A DNA stretch of 64,000 bases from JAFDCJ01 sp049669725 (GCA_049669725.1 JBATKU010000123.1:4352-68351); one strand, 5' to 3'. Counted from the first letter of the stretch, positions 16,608 through 26,283 are shown. The notes: a model not told the origin generated them from the letters alone. Program-made: numbers and translations.

Positions 16608-19415
16608 ATGGACTATAAAAAGACACTCAACCTTCCATCAACCAAGTTTCCCATGAAAGCCAATCTGGCAAAACGGGAACCGGAGCAGCTAAAATCCTGG
16701 CGCGAAGCCGGTCTGCACGAAGAGATCCGCAAAGCTTCCAAGGGAAAAGAATTATTTATACTCCATGACGGTCCTCCCTATGCCAACGGATATATTCATA
16801 TCGGTACGGCTCTCAATAAGATTTTAAAAGATATTATTGTTCGTTCAAAGCAAATGGCCGGTTACGATGCCGTATACGTGCCTGGGTGGGACTGCCACGG
16901 CTTGCCGATCGAGCACAATGTGGACAAAGAACTCGGTGAAAAAAAGAAAGAGCTCAGCATGGCCCAGGTTCGCCGGCTGTGTCGCAAATATGCTGAAAAA
17001 TTTATTGACATCCAGCGCGAAGAATTCAAACGACTTGGCGTGATGGGGGTATGGGATGACCCCTATCTGACGATGAACTATGTCTATGAGGCCACCATCG
17101 CCAAAGAGTGCGGCAAATTCGCCTTGAATGGCAGCCTGTTTCGCAGTAAAAAGCCGATTTACTGGTGCTTTACCTGCCAGACTGCGCTGGCAGAGGCTGA
17201 GATCGAGTATTTTGATGCCTCGACGCCCTCGATTTACGTCAAATTTCCATTGAAAGACGATTTGAGCGCAGACCTGCCGGCAGTGGCCGGCAAGGACGTT
17301 TTTGTCGTTATCTGGACAACCACTCCGTGGACCCTGCCCGCCAATCTGGGGATTGCACTGCATCCCGATTTTGAATACGTGGCCGTGGATGTCGGCGGCG
17401 GGGCGGTGTATATTCTTGCCCGGGACCTGGCCGAGGCCTGCATGCAGTCGTTTGGTATCAGCGACTATTCAATCATCGGCGATATCGATCCCCAAACACT
17501 GGAAAAGAAACGCTGCGGGCACCCCCTCTACCAGCGCGATTCATTGATACTTCTGGGAAATCACGTAACCCTGGATGCCGGCACCGGTTGCGTACATACT
17601 GCCCCCGGCCATGGCCGCGAGGACTACGAGGTGGGTCTTGCCTACGGATTGGAAGTTTATTCCCCGGTGGACAACAAGGGTTGTTTCACAGATGATGTGG
17701 ATTACTTCAAAGGCGAATTTGTTTTCGATGCCAATAAAAGCATCAACGCCAGGTTGAAAGATATCGGCGCCCTGGTCCATGAAGAATCCATGGAACATTC
17801 ATACCCGCACTGCTGGCGCTGTAAAGAGCCGGTAATTTTCCGGGCAACACCCCAGTGGTTTATCTCGATGGAAAAGACCGGTTTGCGGAAAAAGTCCCTG
17901 GAGGCCATCGACAATGTCCAGTGGATACCGAACTGGGGACGGGAACGAATTTACGGCATGATCGAGAACCGGCCGGACTGGTGTGTATCGCGGCAACGGG
18001 CCTGGGGCGTGCCGATTACTGTTTTTTATTGTGAAGATTGTGAAACCATGCTGCTCGATGAGCAGATCATGCAGGGTGTTTATCAGCTCTTTGAAGCGCA
18101 TGGGGCTGATATCTGGTTTGAAAAAGACGTGTCCGAGCTACTGCCCCCTGATGTGACCTGCAAAGAATGCGGCAGCAAGAACTTCATAAAGGAAACCGAT
18201 ATACTCGATGTGTGGTTTGACTCCGGAGTGAGCCATGCGGCCGTGCTTGAGCAGCGATCGTACCTGAGATGGCCCGCCGACCTTTACCTGGAAGGCAGCG
18301 ATCAGCACCGCGGATGGTTCCACAGTGCCCTGCTGACGGCGGTGGGTACGCGCGGCCGGGCACCCTATAAGGCCGTTTTGACCCATGGTTTTGTGGTGGA
18401 TGCCGAAGGGCGCAAGATGTCCAAGTCCATCGGAAACGTGATCTCCCCCAGCGAAGTAATTGAAAAATTCGGCGCCGAAATACTGCGCCTCTGGGTTTCG
18501 GCCTCTGACTACCGCGAGGATATTCGCATTTCGGATAACATTCTAAAACAGCTCAGTGACGCCTACCGGCGTATCCGCAATACCAGCCGGTTTCTGCTGG
18601 GAAACCTCTATGATTTCGATTTCGAAAAAGATGCCGTTGCATACGGGGCCATGCCGGAGATTGATCGCTATGCCCTGCACAAGTTGCAGCTCATTGTTGA
18701 AAAAGCACGCAAGGCCTATGATGCCTACGAGTTTCACATTATTTATCATGCCCTTTTTAATTATTGTACGCTGGATCTGTCCGCGTTTTATCTTGATATC
18801 CTTAAAGATCGACTGTACACATCGCCACCTGATTCGGTGGAGCGCAGAAGCGCTCAGACCGTTTTGCATATTCAGGCGAAGACCATTGCCCGCTTGATGG
18901 CACCGATCCTGCCGTTTACGGCCGATGAAATCTGGCAATACATGCCTTCTCTAAACGGTGATCGATCCAGCATTCACTTTGCCGTTCTGCCGGAAATAAA
19001 CACCGCTTTCTTAGATGATGATCTGGCTGCACGCTGGGAGTATTTGTTACACATTCGCGGCGAAGTCACCAAAAAGCTGGAGGAAGCCCGGGCTCAAAAA
19101 CTCATCGGACATCCTTTGGACGCAGCGGTAATCATATCGGCCGGCGGGGATGCTTATGACGCCCTGCAGCCTTATGCCGATGAGTTGAGATCGATTTTGA
19201 TTGTTTCCAAAGCGACCCTGGTAAAGGATGATGCGGTTAAAGGCGCCTCAGAAAGCAGCGATGTTGAGGGAGTGCGCATTCAAGTGGAAGCGGCACCGGG
19301 AGAAAAATGCGAGCGATGCTGGGTGCATGAGACATCTGTTGGCTCGAATAAAGAGCAGCCGACGGTTTGCCAGAGGTGTCAGGCAGCGCTGACGCAAATC
19401 AATTCCCACTCCTAA
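16608..19415 (+). CDS. ileS: Isoleucyl-tRNA synthetase
   Basis: 935 residues, full length. Class I signatures: PPYANGYIHIGTALNKILKD (HIGH box) and GRKMSKSIGNVISP (KMSKS loop). The editing domain lies between, with TTPWTLPANLGIALHPDFEY and GCVHTAPGHGREDYEVG. The C-terminal zinc finger is intact: GEKCERCWVH and CQRCQAAL. It charges tRNA-Ile in the cytoplasm. Followed after three bases by lspA, the classical ileS-lspA order. GGGGG precedes the ATG. No T-box leader was recognised in the 116-base upstream gap. Confidence 0.97.
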   Translation: MDYKKTLNLPSTKFPMKANLAKREPEQLKSWREAGLHEEIRKASKGKELFILHDGPPYANGYIHIGTALNKILKDIIVRSKQMAGYDAVYVPGWDCHGLPIEHNVDKELGEKKKELSMAQVRRLCRKYAEKFIDIQREEFKRLGVMGVWDDPYLTMNYVYEATIAKECGKFALNGSLFRSKKPIYWCFTCQTALAEAEIEYFDASTPSIYVKFPLKDDLSADLPAVAGKDVFVVIWTTTPWTLPANLGIALHPDFEYVAVDVGGGAVYILARDLAEACMQSFGISDYSIIGDIDPQTLEKKRCGHPLYQRDSLILLGNHVTLDAGTGCVHTAPGHGREDYEVGLAYGLEVYSPVDNKGCFTDDVDYFKGEFVFDANKSINARLKDIGALVHEESMEHSYPHCWRCKEPVIFRATPQWFISMEKTGLRKKSLEAIDNVQWIPNWGRERIYGMIENRPDWCVSRQRAWGVPITVFYCEDCETMLLDEQIMQGVYQLFEAHGADIWFEKDVSELLPPDVTCKECGSKNFIKETDILDVWFDSGVSHAAVLEQRSYLRWPADLYLEGSDQHRGWFHSALLTAVGTRGRAPYKAVLTHGFVVDAEGRKMSKSIGNVISPSEVIEKFGAEILRLWVSASDYREDIRISDNILKQLSDAYRRIRNTSRFLLGNLYDFDFEKDAVAYGAMPEIDRYALHKLQLIVEKARKAYDAYEFHIIYHALFNYCTLDLSAFYLDILKDRLYTSPPDSVERRSAQTVLHIQAKTIARLMAPILPFTADEIWQYMPSLNGDRSSIHFAVLPEINTAFLDDDLAARWEYLLHIRGEVTKKLEEARAQKLIGHPLDAAVIISAGGDAYDALQPYADELRSILIVSKATLVKDDAVKGASESSDVEGVRIQVEAAPGEKCERCWVHETSVGSNKEQPTVCQRCQAALTQINSHS

Positions 19416-19418
19416 AAA

Positions 19419-19904
19419 ATGCTGAAAAACAAGTATACAAAGCTGATTGTCGTGGCCGGGCTGGTGGTGTTGGCGGACCAGATTACCAAGGGCCTTATAT
19501 TAAAATTTCTGCCGTACCATCAAAGCATTACTGTTATTGCCGGATTTTTTGACCTCACCCATATCCACAATCCGGGCGGGGCTTTTGGACTCATGGCCAA
19601 TATGAGTGAAACCGTGCGCACGATTGTTTTTCTATTTGCCTCTTCTGTGGCGGTCGGCTTAATTTTTTATTTTTATAAAAAAACACCCCCGTCTTACGCT
19701 TTTCTTGCGGTCGGTTTCGCTCTGATATTCGGGGGCGCCATCGGAAATCTGATCGACAGAGTTCATCTGGGTATTGTCGTTGATTTTCTTGACGTTTACA
19801 TTGGCAAGTATCATTGGCCGGCCTTTAACATCGCCGACAGCGCAATAACAGTAGGCATTTCTATATTTGGTTATCACCTGCTGTTTAAAAAAATGCCGGA
19901 ATAA
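19419..19904 (+). CDS. lspA: Lipoprotein signal peptidase II
   Basis: 161 residues with four membrane helices. The catalytic Asp residues are in the conserved GNLIDRVHLGIVVDFLDV and FNIADSAITVG; HNPGGAFGL (usually N.GaAFG) lies after the first helix. It cleaves prolipoproteins in the inner membrane. It begins three bases after the ileS stop with no own clear ribosome-binding site, so translation is probably coupled to ileS. Confidence 0.94.
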   Translation: MLKNKYTKLIVVAGLVVLADQITKGLILKFLPYHQSITVIAGFFDLTHIHNPGGAFGLMANMSETVRTIVFLFASSVAVGLIFYFYKKTPPSYAFLAVGFALIFGGAIGNLIDRVHLGIVVDFLDVYIGKYHWPAFNIADSAITVGISIFGYHLLFKKMPE

Positions 19905-19905
19905 A

Positions 19906-19962
19906 GCTGGATCTTCGATATTGGAAACTGGATTCGCGATACTGGATTTTCGGTTCGGATAT
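19906..19962. repeat. Short direct word repeat (TACTGGAT/TTGGAAACTGGAT)
   Basis: The gap after lspA holds GATATTGGAAACTGGATTCG then CGATACTGGATTTTCGG: the word gAT-TGGA-aCTGGAT is repeated three times with small changes. No clear inverted partner, so it may be half of one of the word elements found in other gaps. Confidence 0.4.
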
Positions 19963-20005
19963 TAGCTCACCCATCAACTTTCGAATGATACCTGGTACCA
20001 TTCTT

Positions 20006-21472
20006 ATGTCCATAATCACCTATAAAGAACTGAGTAAATATTTAAAGAATCGGGGCAGTGATCCGTTTCTGCCCGTCTATCTGATTTACGGGGAAGAACT
20101 TTTGGTCCAGGGTGCATTTAACGAACTATTAAATGCTCTGATCCCCGCCTCCCGGCGAAGTATTAACTACGATCCCATGGACGGAACCCAGGCCAATGTC
20201 CACGAGGTTATCGAACGGGTCAGTACATTTTCGCTGCTGCCCGGAACCAAAGTGATTGCCCTTCGCGACTCCCGCATATTTTATGCCCGACAGGACAAGG
20301 AACGACTGCTTGTCAACGCTCGGCAGGCGTTTGAAGATGATAATGTCAAAAAGGCTGCCGGTCATCTTTTAAGCGTCATGGGGTTGCTAAATCTTGCATT
20401 TGACGATATCGAAAATTCAAACCGCTCAAAGAGTCTGGGACCGGATCATGCCAAGGGGGAGGATAATCGGTGGCTGGATGAAATCATAACATATTGTCGC
20501 GAGAATAATCTGTCTGTTCCGACTGCCCGGGACGACAGTCGAACTCTGCAACTTGCTATTGACAAGGGATTTCCCGGGGACAATCACCTGATCATAACCA
20601 CCGATATGGTAGACAAGCGGCGAGGTCTCTATAAAACCTTGGCCAGCGCAGGGATGATTATTGACTGCTCGGTGCCCAAAGGCGCCCGGCGGGCGGATCG
20701 AATAGCCCAGGAGGCGGTGCTGGCAGAAAGGAAGGATGCTATTCTCGGGGCCGTTCAAAAAACAATGAACCAGGCGGCCTACCACGCCCTGTATGAAAAG
20801 ACCGGCTTTGATCTGCGGACATTTTCCAGTAGTCTGGAAAAGCTGGTAAACTACATTGGAGATCGCCGGGAGATTTCCATTGAGGATGTCGAGTCGGTTT
20901 TACCGCGCACCAAAATCGATCCCATCTATGAATTAACCAATGCACTGGCTGACCGCAGCCCGGAACAGACACTTTTTTTCCTGGATTCCATCCTGTCTTC
21001 CGACTTCCACCCCCTTCAAGCTTTCGCGGCCATGATTAACCAGGTCAGAAAGTTGATGCTGGTAAAGGATTTTGTCGAAAGTACTTACGGAAGGGATTGG
21101 CAGGCGGCCTGTCCCTACGACTATTTTCAACGGAACATTATTCCGGCCGTCGTCAAGTATGACCGCGAGCTGTTGGATCAACTTGACGGATGGCAGACGA
21201 TGCTCACCGAAGAGACGGATCCCCAAAACTCAGAAATCCCGGTGAAAAAGAAAAAGATAAAAACCAAAACAGCCACCGACCTTTTGATTGCCAAAAACCC
21301 GAAAAATGCCTATCCGATTTATCTGCTATTTAAAAAATCGGAACGGTACTCCAAAGATGAACTTCTCGAGGCCTTTGACTCCTTGAACGAGGCTGACAAA
21401 AAGCTCAAATCCAGCGGTCAGAACCCGAAGTTGGTGTTGGAGAAGGTTATTTTGGATATTTGTGGGGCATAG
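20006..21472 (+). CDS. holA: DNA polymerase III delta subunit (clamp loader)
   Basis: 488 residues from ATG 20006; an earlier ATG at 19985 is possible, but SIITYKELSKYLKN is the usual HolA start. The AAA+ core shows FLPVYLIYGEELLVQGAFNE and RVSTFSLLPGTKVIALRD; VDKRRGLYKTLASAGMIIDC matches the canonical sensor region, and SDFHPLQAFAAMINQVRKLM the C-terminal collar. E. coli HolA is about 340 residues. The extra length is an acidic and helical insert around residues 100-180 and a Lys-rich loop (VKKKKIKTKTATDLL) near 410. It opens the sliding clamp with the gamma complex. Confidence 0.85.
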   Translation: MSIITYKELSKYLKNRGSDPFLPVYLIYGEELLVQGAFNELLNALIPASRRSINYDPMDGTQANVHEVIERVSTFSLLPGTKVIALRDSRIFYARQDKERLLVNARQAFEDDNVKKAAGHLLSVMGLLNLAFDDIENSNRSKSLGPDHAKGEDNRWLDEIITYCRENNLSVPTARDDSRTLQLAIDKGFPGDNHLIITTDMVDKRRGLYKTLASAGMIIDCSVPKGARRADRIAQEAVLAERKDAILGAVQKTMNQAAYHALYEKTGFDLRTFSSSLEKLVNYIGDRREISIEDVESVLPRTKIDPIYELTNALADRSPEQTLFFLDSILSSDFHPLQAFAAMINQVRKLMLVKDFVESTYGRDWQAACPYDYFQRNIIPAVVKYDRELLDQLDGWQTMLTEETDPQNSEIPVKKKKIKTKTATDLLIAKNPKNAYPIYLLFKKSERYSKDELLEAFDSLNEADKKLKSSGQNPKLVLEKVILDICGA

Positions 21473-21529
21473 GATTATGGTTCAAGGCGCCGGACGCGCG
21501 GAACAAGGAAGGGGAATGGAAGGCACTAG

Positions 21530-21736
21530 ATGGGCTTTATCAGACAGCAGGAAGAAAAATTGGCGATGCGGTTTTTAAGCTGGCAGTATGAGAAACTTAA
21601 AAAGCCGATCCCCGCCGATTCCGAATTGGAACAGCAAGCCGCCAAAATCGTAGAAGAAGCCCATGACATTGCGCGCAAACGGGGGCACAATGTCATGTCC
21701 ATCATCAAAGACCTCATTGCTGATATCAAAAAGTAG
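21530..21736 (+). CDS. Small conserved protein of unknown function
   Basis: 68 residues, mostly helical and charged: FIRQQEEKLAMRFLSWQYEK, then LEQQAAKIVEEAHDIARKRG and IIKDLIADIKK. No membrane segment, no metal motif. GGAAGG stands six bases before the ATG. I recall similar short proteins in Desulfobacterota genomes but no function. It follows holA after 57 bases and may share its transcript. Confidence 0.6.
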   Translation: MGFIRQQEEKLAMRFLSWQYEKLKKPIPADSELEQQAAKIVEEAHDIARKRGHNVMSIIKDLIADIKK

Positions 21737-21807
21737 CCCGACAATCTAAAGCGCCTATTTCAATAAATTTCCAACATTCCATTTGGCGCGAAGCCCTTAA
21801 CTTGATA

Positions 21808-21999
21808 CTACTTTTCCAGATGCCGGATGATGGATTCGTTAATTTCATCATCGTTTTGTTTCAGAATTGGAATAAGTTCAGCAGCAACATCTTTGATCGA
21901 TTTTATATTTTGCTCTCGCATAACGCTTTGAATTTTTTCAACACCATCTTCGATTTGTTTCAATCCATCGGCAATGTCTACTATAGCCTGTTTATCCAT
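21808..21999 (-). CDS. Small helical protein of unknown function
   Basis: 63 residues, predicted all-helical: KQAIVDIADGLKQIEDGVEK, then MREQNIKSIKDVAAELIP and NDDEINESIIRHLEK. GAGG lies five bases upstream of ATG 21999, supporting translation. The heptad-like spacing of Ile and Leu hints at a coiled-coil or helical dimer. No known family recognised. Confidence 0.5.
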   Translation of the reverse strand: MDKQAIVDIADGLKQIEDGVEKIQSVMREQNIKSIKDVAAELIPILKQNDDEINESIIRHLEK

Positions 22000-22109
22000 A
22001 ACTACCTCTCATAATTTCTTAGTGTTATCAGGGGTTGATTTTTTGTTACTTCAACCTTATTAAATATATATACTATTTAAGATGACAATACAAGAAAGGG
22101 GGCCATCCA

Positions 22110-22373
22110 ATGCAGGACGCCTGGGCCGAAAAACTATCCTGTGCTGTCCAGTGTCATCGGTGCGACCGGCAACTCGTTCCAACAGACCCGAGAATTCTTT
22201 CGGTCTACGATCATGAGGCCATATGTACGGCCTGTAAAGATGAGGAAGAAAAAAGGGACGATTACGGGGACGTGTCGAAACAGACCATCGGGCAATGCCT
22301 TATAGATACCGAAATACAATGGGGCGATCCCCAGGGATATTGCTATCACCATTTCTATCCCTTTACGTGTTAG
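22110..22373 (+). CDS. Small Cys-rich zinc-ribbon-like protein
   Basis: 87 residues. Two pairs, CHRCDRQL and CTACKDEEEKRDDYGD, spaced by about 23 residues, form a likely zinc ribbon; further Cys and His are in GYCYHHFYPFTC at the C-terminus. AAGGGGG precedes the ATG at about eight bases. No function assigned; such proteins often bind metal or nucleic acid. It converges with the aldo/keto reductase gene and overlaps its 3' end by four bases. Confidence 0.6.
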   Translation: MQDAWAEKLSCAVQCHRCDRQLVPTDPRILSVYDHEAICTACKDEEEKRDDYGDVSKQTIGQCLIDTEIQWGDPQGYCYHHFYPFTC

Positions 22374-23329
22374 AAATTCCACATCATTGGATCATCGTCC
22401 AGATAATCCGTTACCAAGCGGCCGGCTTCATCCAACCGGGCCAATTCATTCTCGGACAGTGATACCTCGGCAGCCGCGGCGTTTTGAACTGCCTGGTCGC
22501 TGCTGCGGGCGCCGGCAATCGCACAGGCACCGGCATGGGAAATGATCCAGGCCAGGGCCAGTTGCCCGAGGCTTACTTTCTTCTCTTCTGCCAGCGGCCC
22601 AAGTCTGTCCAGGGCCTGGAGGGCCCGCTGAAAATTTTCCGGTATAAACAGCCGGTTCCTCGCGCGGTGATCTCCTTTCTGAAATTGATGGTCTTTTGCG
22701 AATTTTCCGGTCAGCAACCCCTGGGCCATGGACGAATAGGCCAGGATGGTGATATCGTTGGCAACACAATAAGGCATGGTATCATTTTCGACATGGCGCC
22801 AGAAAAGCGAGTAGGGCGGCTGAAGACTGTCAATCCGGCCGTATTGGGATGCCTCCTCTAATTGCCGGCGAGAAAAGTTCGACACACCGATCGCCCGGAT
22901 CTTGCCTTCTTCTTTAAGCTGGTTGAGCGCACCCATTGTCTCTCCAATGGGAACTGCCTGGGTCCCGAAGGATCCGGCGGGCCAATGGATCTGGTAAAGA
23001 TCGACAACGTCGGCTTTTAAATTTTTCAGGGAACGGTGACAGGCTTCAACCACCTGTTCTGCTTTAAGGTGATTGGGAAAAACTTTGGTGGCCAGGATTA
23101 CGCGATCCCTGAAATCTGAAACAGCTGCACCGAGGACGCGTTCTGAATGTCCTTTTCCGTATGCCTCAGCCGTATCAAAGGTAGTAATACCGGCCTCAAA
23201 GGCAGCGCGAATGGCGTTGGTGGTCTGGGCATCATCAATACCTACCCACATTTCCTTGCCGGCCTGCCAGGTTCCCATGAGTATGGGGGATATTTTCAGA
23301 TCCGATTTGCCCAAACTGCGAAGCTGCAT
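22370..23329 (-). CDS. Aldo/keto reductase
   Basis: 319 residues, one TIM-barrel domain. The catalytic tetrad is visible: Asp and Tyr in TFDTAEAYGKGHSERVLG, Lys in RVILATKVFPNH, His in DLYQIHWPAGS. NADPH-binding elements near the C-terminus are AGARSSDQAVQNAAAAEV. It reduces an aldehyde or ketone of unknown identity. AGGAGG five bases before ATG 23329 gives a strong start. Single gene, convergent with the zinc-ribbon gene and divergent from the TSUP gene. Confidence 0.9.
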   Translation of the reverse strand: MQLRSLGKSDLKISPILMGTWQAGKEMWVGIDDAQTTNAIRAAFEAGITTFDTAEAYGKGHSERVLGAAVSDFRDRVILATKVFPNHLKAEQVVEACHRSLKNLKADVVDLYQIHWPAGSFGTQAVPIGETMGALNQLKEEGKIRAIGVSNFSRRQLEEASQYGRIDSLQPPYSLFWRHVENDTMPYCVANDITILAYSSMAQGLLTGKFAKDHQFQKGDHRARNRLFIPENFQRALQALDRLGPLAEEKKVSLGQLALAWIISHAGACAIAGARSSDQAVQNAAAAEVSLSENELARLDEAGRLVTDYLDDDPMMWNF

Positions 23330-23513
23330 ACTTTCCTCCTTATCATTCAGCGCTTTATGACCTATCTATTGTAATCACTAACTTAAAAATGACAAGGAAG
23401 GCTGCGGACGCCATCCTACTAAATACTGCCAGCCATAGAGCATCATTGACAGAACAGTTGATCGGACCTATAAAGCAATGCGAATGAAGAAAGCAAATGG
23501 AGGAGGTTTGAAA

Positions 23514-23882
23514 TTGGCAGACTTATCATCGAATTATTTTGTAATGGTTGCTTTGGGAACGGTTGTCGGCATTGCGGGCGCATTTACCGGATTGGGGGGC
23601 GGGTTTATAATGGTACCCCTGTTGCTGTTTTTTGGTTTTACCGCTCAAAAATCTGTGGGAACATCTTTTCTTGCCATACTGGTCATTTCCATCAGTGCCC
23701 TGGTGGCCCATAATAAACTGGCCAACATCGACTACCGTGCTGGAATTTTGCTGGGGATCGGCGGAATAATGGGAGCCCAGATCGGAGCGCGTCTGGTTGA
23801 GCATGTGTCAACCGACAGTTTCAAGAAGATTTTTGCCCTTGTTTTGGTTGGCCTCGCTGTTTATTTGTTTTTAAAAAAATAG
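23514..23882 (+). CDS. Half-size TSUP (TauE/SafE) membrane transporter
   Basis: About 122 residues with four hydrophobic helices. The first half-repeat signature is VGIAGAFTGLGGGFIMVPLL, followed by GFTAQKSVGTSFLAILVISI and GILLGIGGIMGAQIGARLV. Full TSUP transporters have two such halves; this single half must dimerise if functional. Start chosen as TTG 23514 because GGAGGAGG (23499-23506) is exactly seven bases upstream; the ATG at 23478 has no such site. TSUP proteins move sulfite, sulfonates or similar anions; in a sulfur-metabolising host that is a reasonable guess only. Confidence 0.75.
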   Translation: MADLSSNYFVMVALGTVVGIAGAFTGLGGGFIMVPLLLFFGFTAQKSVGTSFLAILVISISALVAHNKLANIDYRAGILLGIGGIMGAQIGARLVEHVSTDSFKKIFALVLVGLAVYLFLKK

Positions 23883-23989
23883 GGATCAGTGGACATCCAC
23901 ACATTGGTGTTGGTGCACGATAGAATAAACACTGTGGATGTAATTTTTACTTTGCATAGAATTCTATAAGGGCTCGGGAATTATACATT

Positions 23990-24997
23990 TTGTATTTGGC
24001 ACAGACAAAAATATGCGGGGAGACCCGCTATTTTATAAGGGAATCATATCCTTACGGGGATTATTTTCTGAGCCGGGATTTATTCGATTTGGGCCCGGAT
24101 CCCGGTCATTTTATCATCTATCCCGGTGGCAATTCGTTTTATATTGATGAAGTTATTGAAAACCGGATCAATGATTTGGGCAGAAAATCAGATCCCCATA
24201 GGCTTGAGGACATTTTCTGGCGCTTTCTGCATCCTGAGATCAGAAGGGTATTGGAGCCTTTTCGCAGCAGGGAGAAACGACATCAGGCAAACCGGAGAAA
24301 AAGCAGGCCGCAGGAAGATCCGGATGCCAGGGTGCATATCTTCGATAAGAGAAGAACACACTTTCTTAGATTCGGTCAAACGGATCAGGGCAATATAGCC
24401 CGTCTGCCGCAAAAAATGTTTCGCATGCTGCAAAACAAATGCCGGGATGAAATTGAGCAGATGTTCATGGACTTGGAACGTGAACTGGCGGTCAGGGAAT
24501 ATAAAACCTATGCCTATGTCATTTTTGATCTGCAACAATACTTTTATGGGTCCTTTGCCAGGAGCAATCCCCAAATGCTCAGCCAGGATAAGGTTGATGA
24601 GCATTTTATCGAGCAGATTTGCCGTCTGAACACAGATCGATTTTTCTGGGCCGGCATGCCGTCCGGAGACGGGCTCAACGAATATCTGGTCAGATATGCG
24701 CTCATGTATTTTGACCACGACTATGCGCCCGGTTCGTTAATGGATGAGTACCTGCGTCAATTCATCAACAGCCGACGGGACTACCGCCCGCCCTATAAAA
24801 ACAGTATGTTTACATTGAAAACGGCCAGCGGGATATTTGGCCAATCCCAAGATGAGTTGAAAAAAATGAGCCGCAAGGAACTTGCTCGGCAATACCGGCT
24901 AAAGGCCCAGGAGCTGCATCCGGATAAAGGCGGTGATCACGATAAGTTTGTCAAATTGACCAAGGTATATCATGAAATGTTACGAACCAAAAAATGA
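23990..24997 (+). CDS. Protein with C-terminal DnaJ domain
   Basis: About 335 residues. The C-terminal 60 residues are a J domain: KKMSRKELARQYRLKAQELH, the HPD motif in ELHPDKGGDHDKF, and VKLTKVYHEML. The preceding 270 residues are not a known chaperone architecture (no G/F linker, no zinc domain); they contain YFIRESYPYGDYFLSRDLFD and a charged middle (EKRHQANRRKSRPQEDPD). The J domain would recruit DnaK to whatever the N-terminal region binds. The 5' end is uncertain: the open frame begins at TTG 23990 with no clear ribosome-binding site. Confidence 0.7.
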   Translation: MYLAQTKICGETRYFIRESYPYGDYFLSRDLFDLGPDPGHFIIYPGGNSFYIDEVIENRINDLGRKSDPHRLEDIFWRFLHPEIRRVLEPFRSREKRHQANRRKSRPQEDPDARVHIFDKRRTHFLRFGQTDQGNIARLPQKMFRMLQNKCRDEIEQMFMDLERELAVREYKTYAYVIFDLQQYFYGSFARSNPQMLSQDKVDEHFIEQICRLNTDRFFWAGMPSGDGLNEYLVRYALMYFDHDYAPGSLMDEYLRQFINSRRDYRPPYKNSMFTLKTASGIFGQSQDELKKMSRKELARQYRLKAQELHPDKGGDHDKFVKLTKVYHEMLRTKK

Positions 24998-25072
24998 TGG
25001 TCGCGCCAAATGTCCTGGGAGTTCCGATTCGACGATAGCCTTGAATATTACTAAACTATAATTTAAGCAGGC

Positions 25073-26239
25073 ATGGCAATGAAAAAATCAGAATTATTCG
25101 ATTTCGATACACCGGTGGAGCGGCGCGGCACGGCCAGTATGAAATGGGAGAAATATAAAAATCAAGATATCATCCCCATGTGGGTAGCCGACATGGATTT
25201 CCGGTCGCCTCCGGCCGTTATCAGGGCTATTCAGCAACGGACGGCCGACGGGGTATTCGGCTACACTCTTACGCCGGAAGAATTAAACGACCGGGTCGTT
25301 TCAATGCTCCATGAAACCTATAATTGGTCTGTGAAGCCCGAATGGCTGGTGTGGCTGCCCGGGCTGGTAACCGGTTTAAATGTGGCCTGCCGCGCGGTGG
25401 GAAAAGATGGTGATGATGTGATGACAGCCGTCCCGGCTTATCCACCCTTCTTATCCGCTCCCGGATTCAGCCGCCGCAGTCTCATTAAAGTCCCATTGAA
25501 GGAAAAAGATAACCACTGGCAATTTGATTTTGACCGGCTCGAACAAATGATCACCGACCAAACCCGGTTGTTTATTCTCTGCAATCCACACAACCCGGTT
25601 GGTCGTGTATATAGGCGTAGTGAGCTGGCGGAACTGGCCGCTATATGCGACAAACATGACCTCGTGATATGCTCTGATGAAATTCACTGCGGATTGATCC
25701 TGGATAAAAACAACGTCCATGTCCCGACGGCCACTTTGGGTCCCGAAGTGGCCGCCCGCACCGTTACCTTGATGGCGCCGAGCAAGACATTTAATCTCCC
25801 CGGCCTGGGCTGTGCTTTTGCTGTGATATCCGATAAAAAACTTCGCTGCCAGTTTAAAAACCACATGGCCGGGATAGTTCCCAGACCCAACGTGCTGGGT
25901 TATGCGGCCGCAATGGCGGCTTTTGCGGAATGTGCCGACTGGCATGCAGCCCTGCTGGACTATCTTCGAAGCAACCTCGAGACGATTACCCGTGCCATCC
26001 GTCAGATGCCGCCGTTTTCAATAGCTCCGGTGGAAGCTACCTATCTGGCCTGGATTGATATGCGGTCCAGCGGATTAAAAAGCCCGGTCAGTTTTTTTGA
26101 AGAGTTCGGGGTGGGCCTGCAGGATGGGATCGAGTTTGACGGACCCGGCTTCGCACGTTTAAATTTCGGATGTTCGCGGAGTTTGCTGGAGAAGGCATTG
26201 GAAAGAATGACAGCGGCAGTGGAAAACCTTAGAGGGTGA
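25073..26239 (+). CDS. PatB/MalY-type PLP aminotransferase or C-S lyase
   Basis: 388 residues, fold type I. The N-terminal FDTPVERRGTASMKWEKYKN and IIPMWVADMDFRSPPAVI are hallmark PatB/MalY motifs; the PLP lysine is in LMAPSKTFNLPGLGCAF; FILCNPHNPVGRVYRRSEL binds the cofactor phosphate. These enzymes cleave cystathionine or cysteine conjugates to release thiols. Start at 25073 or at the ATG two codons on (25079). A word repeat begins at its stop codon. Confidence 0.9.
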   Translation: MAMKKSELFDFDTPVERRGTASMKWEKYKNQDIIPMWVADMDFRSPPAVIRAIQQRTADGVFGYTLTPEELNDRVVSMLHETYNWSVKPEWLVWLPGLVTGLNVACRAVGKDGDDVMTAVPAYPPFLSAPGFSRRSLIKVPLKEKDNHWQFDFDRLEQMITDQTRLFILCNPHNPVGRVYRRSELAELAAICDKHDLVICSDEIHCGLILDKNNVHVPTATLGPEVAARTVTLMAPSKTFNLPGLGCAFAVISDKKLRCQFKNHMAGIVPRPNVLGYAAAMAAFAECADWHAALLDYLRSNLETITRAIRQMPPFSIAPVEATYLAWIDMRSSGLKSPVSFFEEFGVGLQDGIEFDGPGFARLNFGCSRSLLEKALERMTAAVENLRG

Positions 26240-26283
26240 TGGGGTGATGATATTTGATGATCACCATCACCATCACCATACAC
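26233..26283. repeat. Inverted word repeat (GGTGATG/CATCACC)
   Basis: GGTGATGGGGTGATGAT begins inside the last codons of the C-S lyase gene and is answered by GATCACCATCACCATCACC after a short spacer. Another local word type of the same inverted design as the other elements in this window. It may also act as a terminator hairpin between the convergent genes. Confidence 0.5.
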
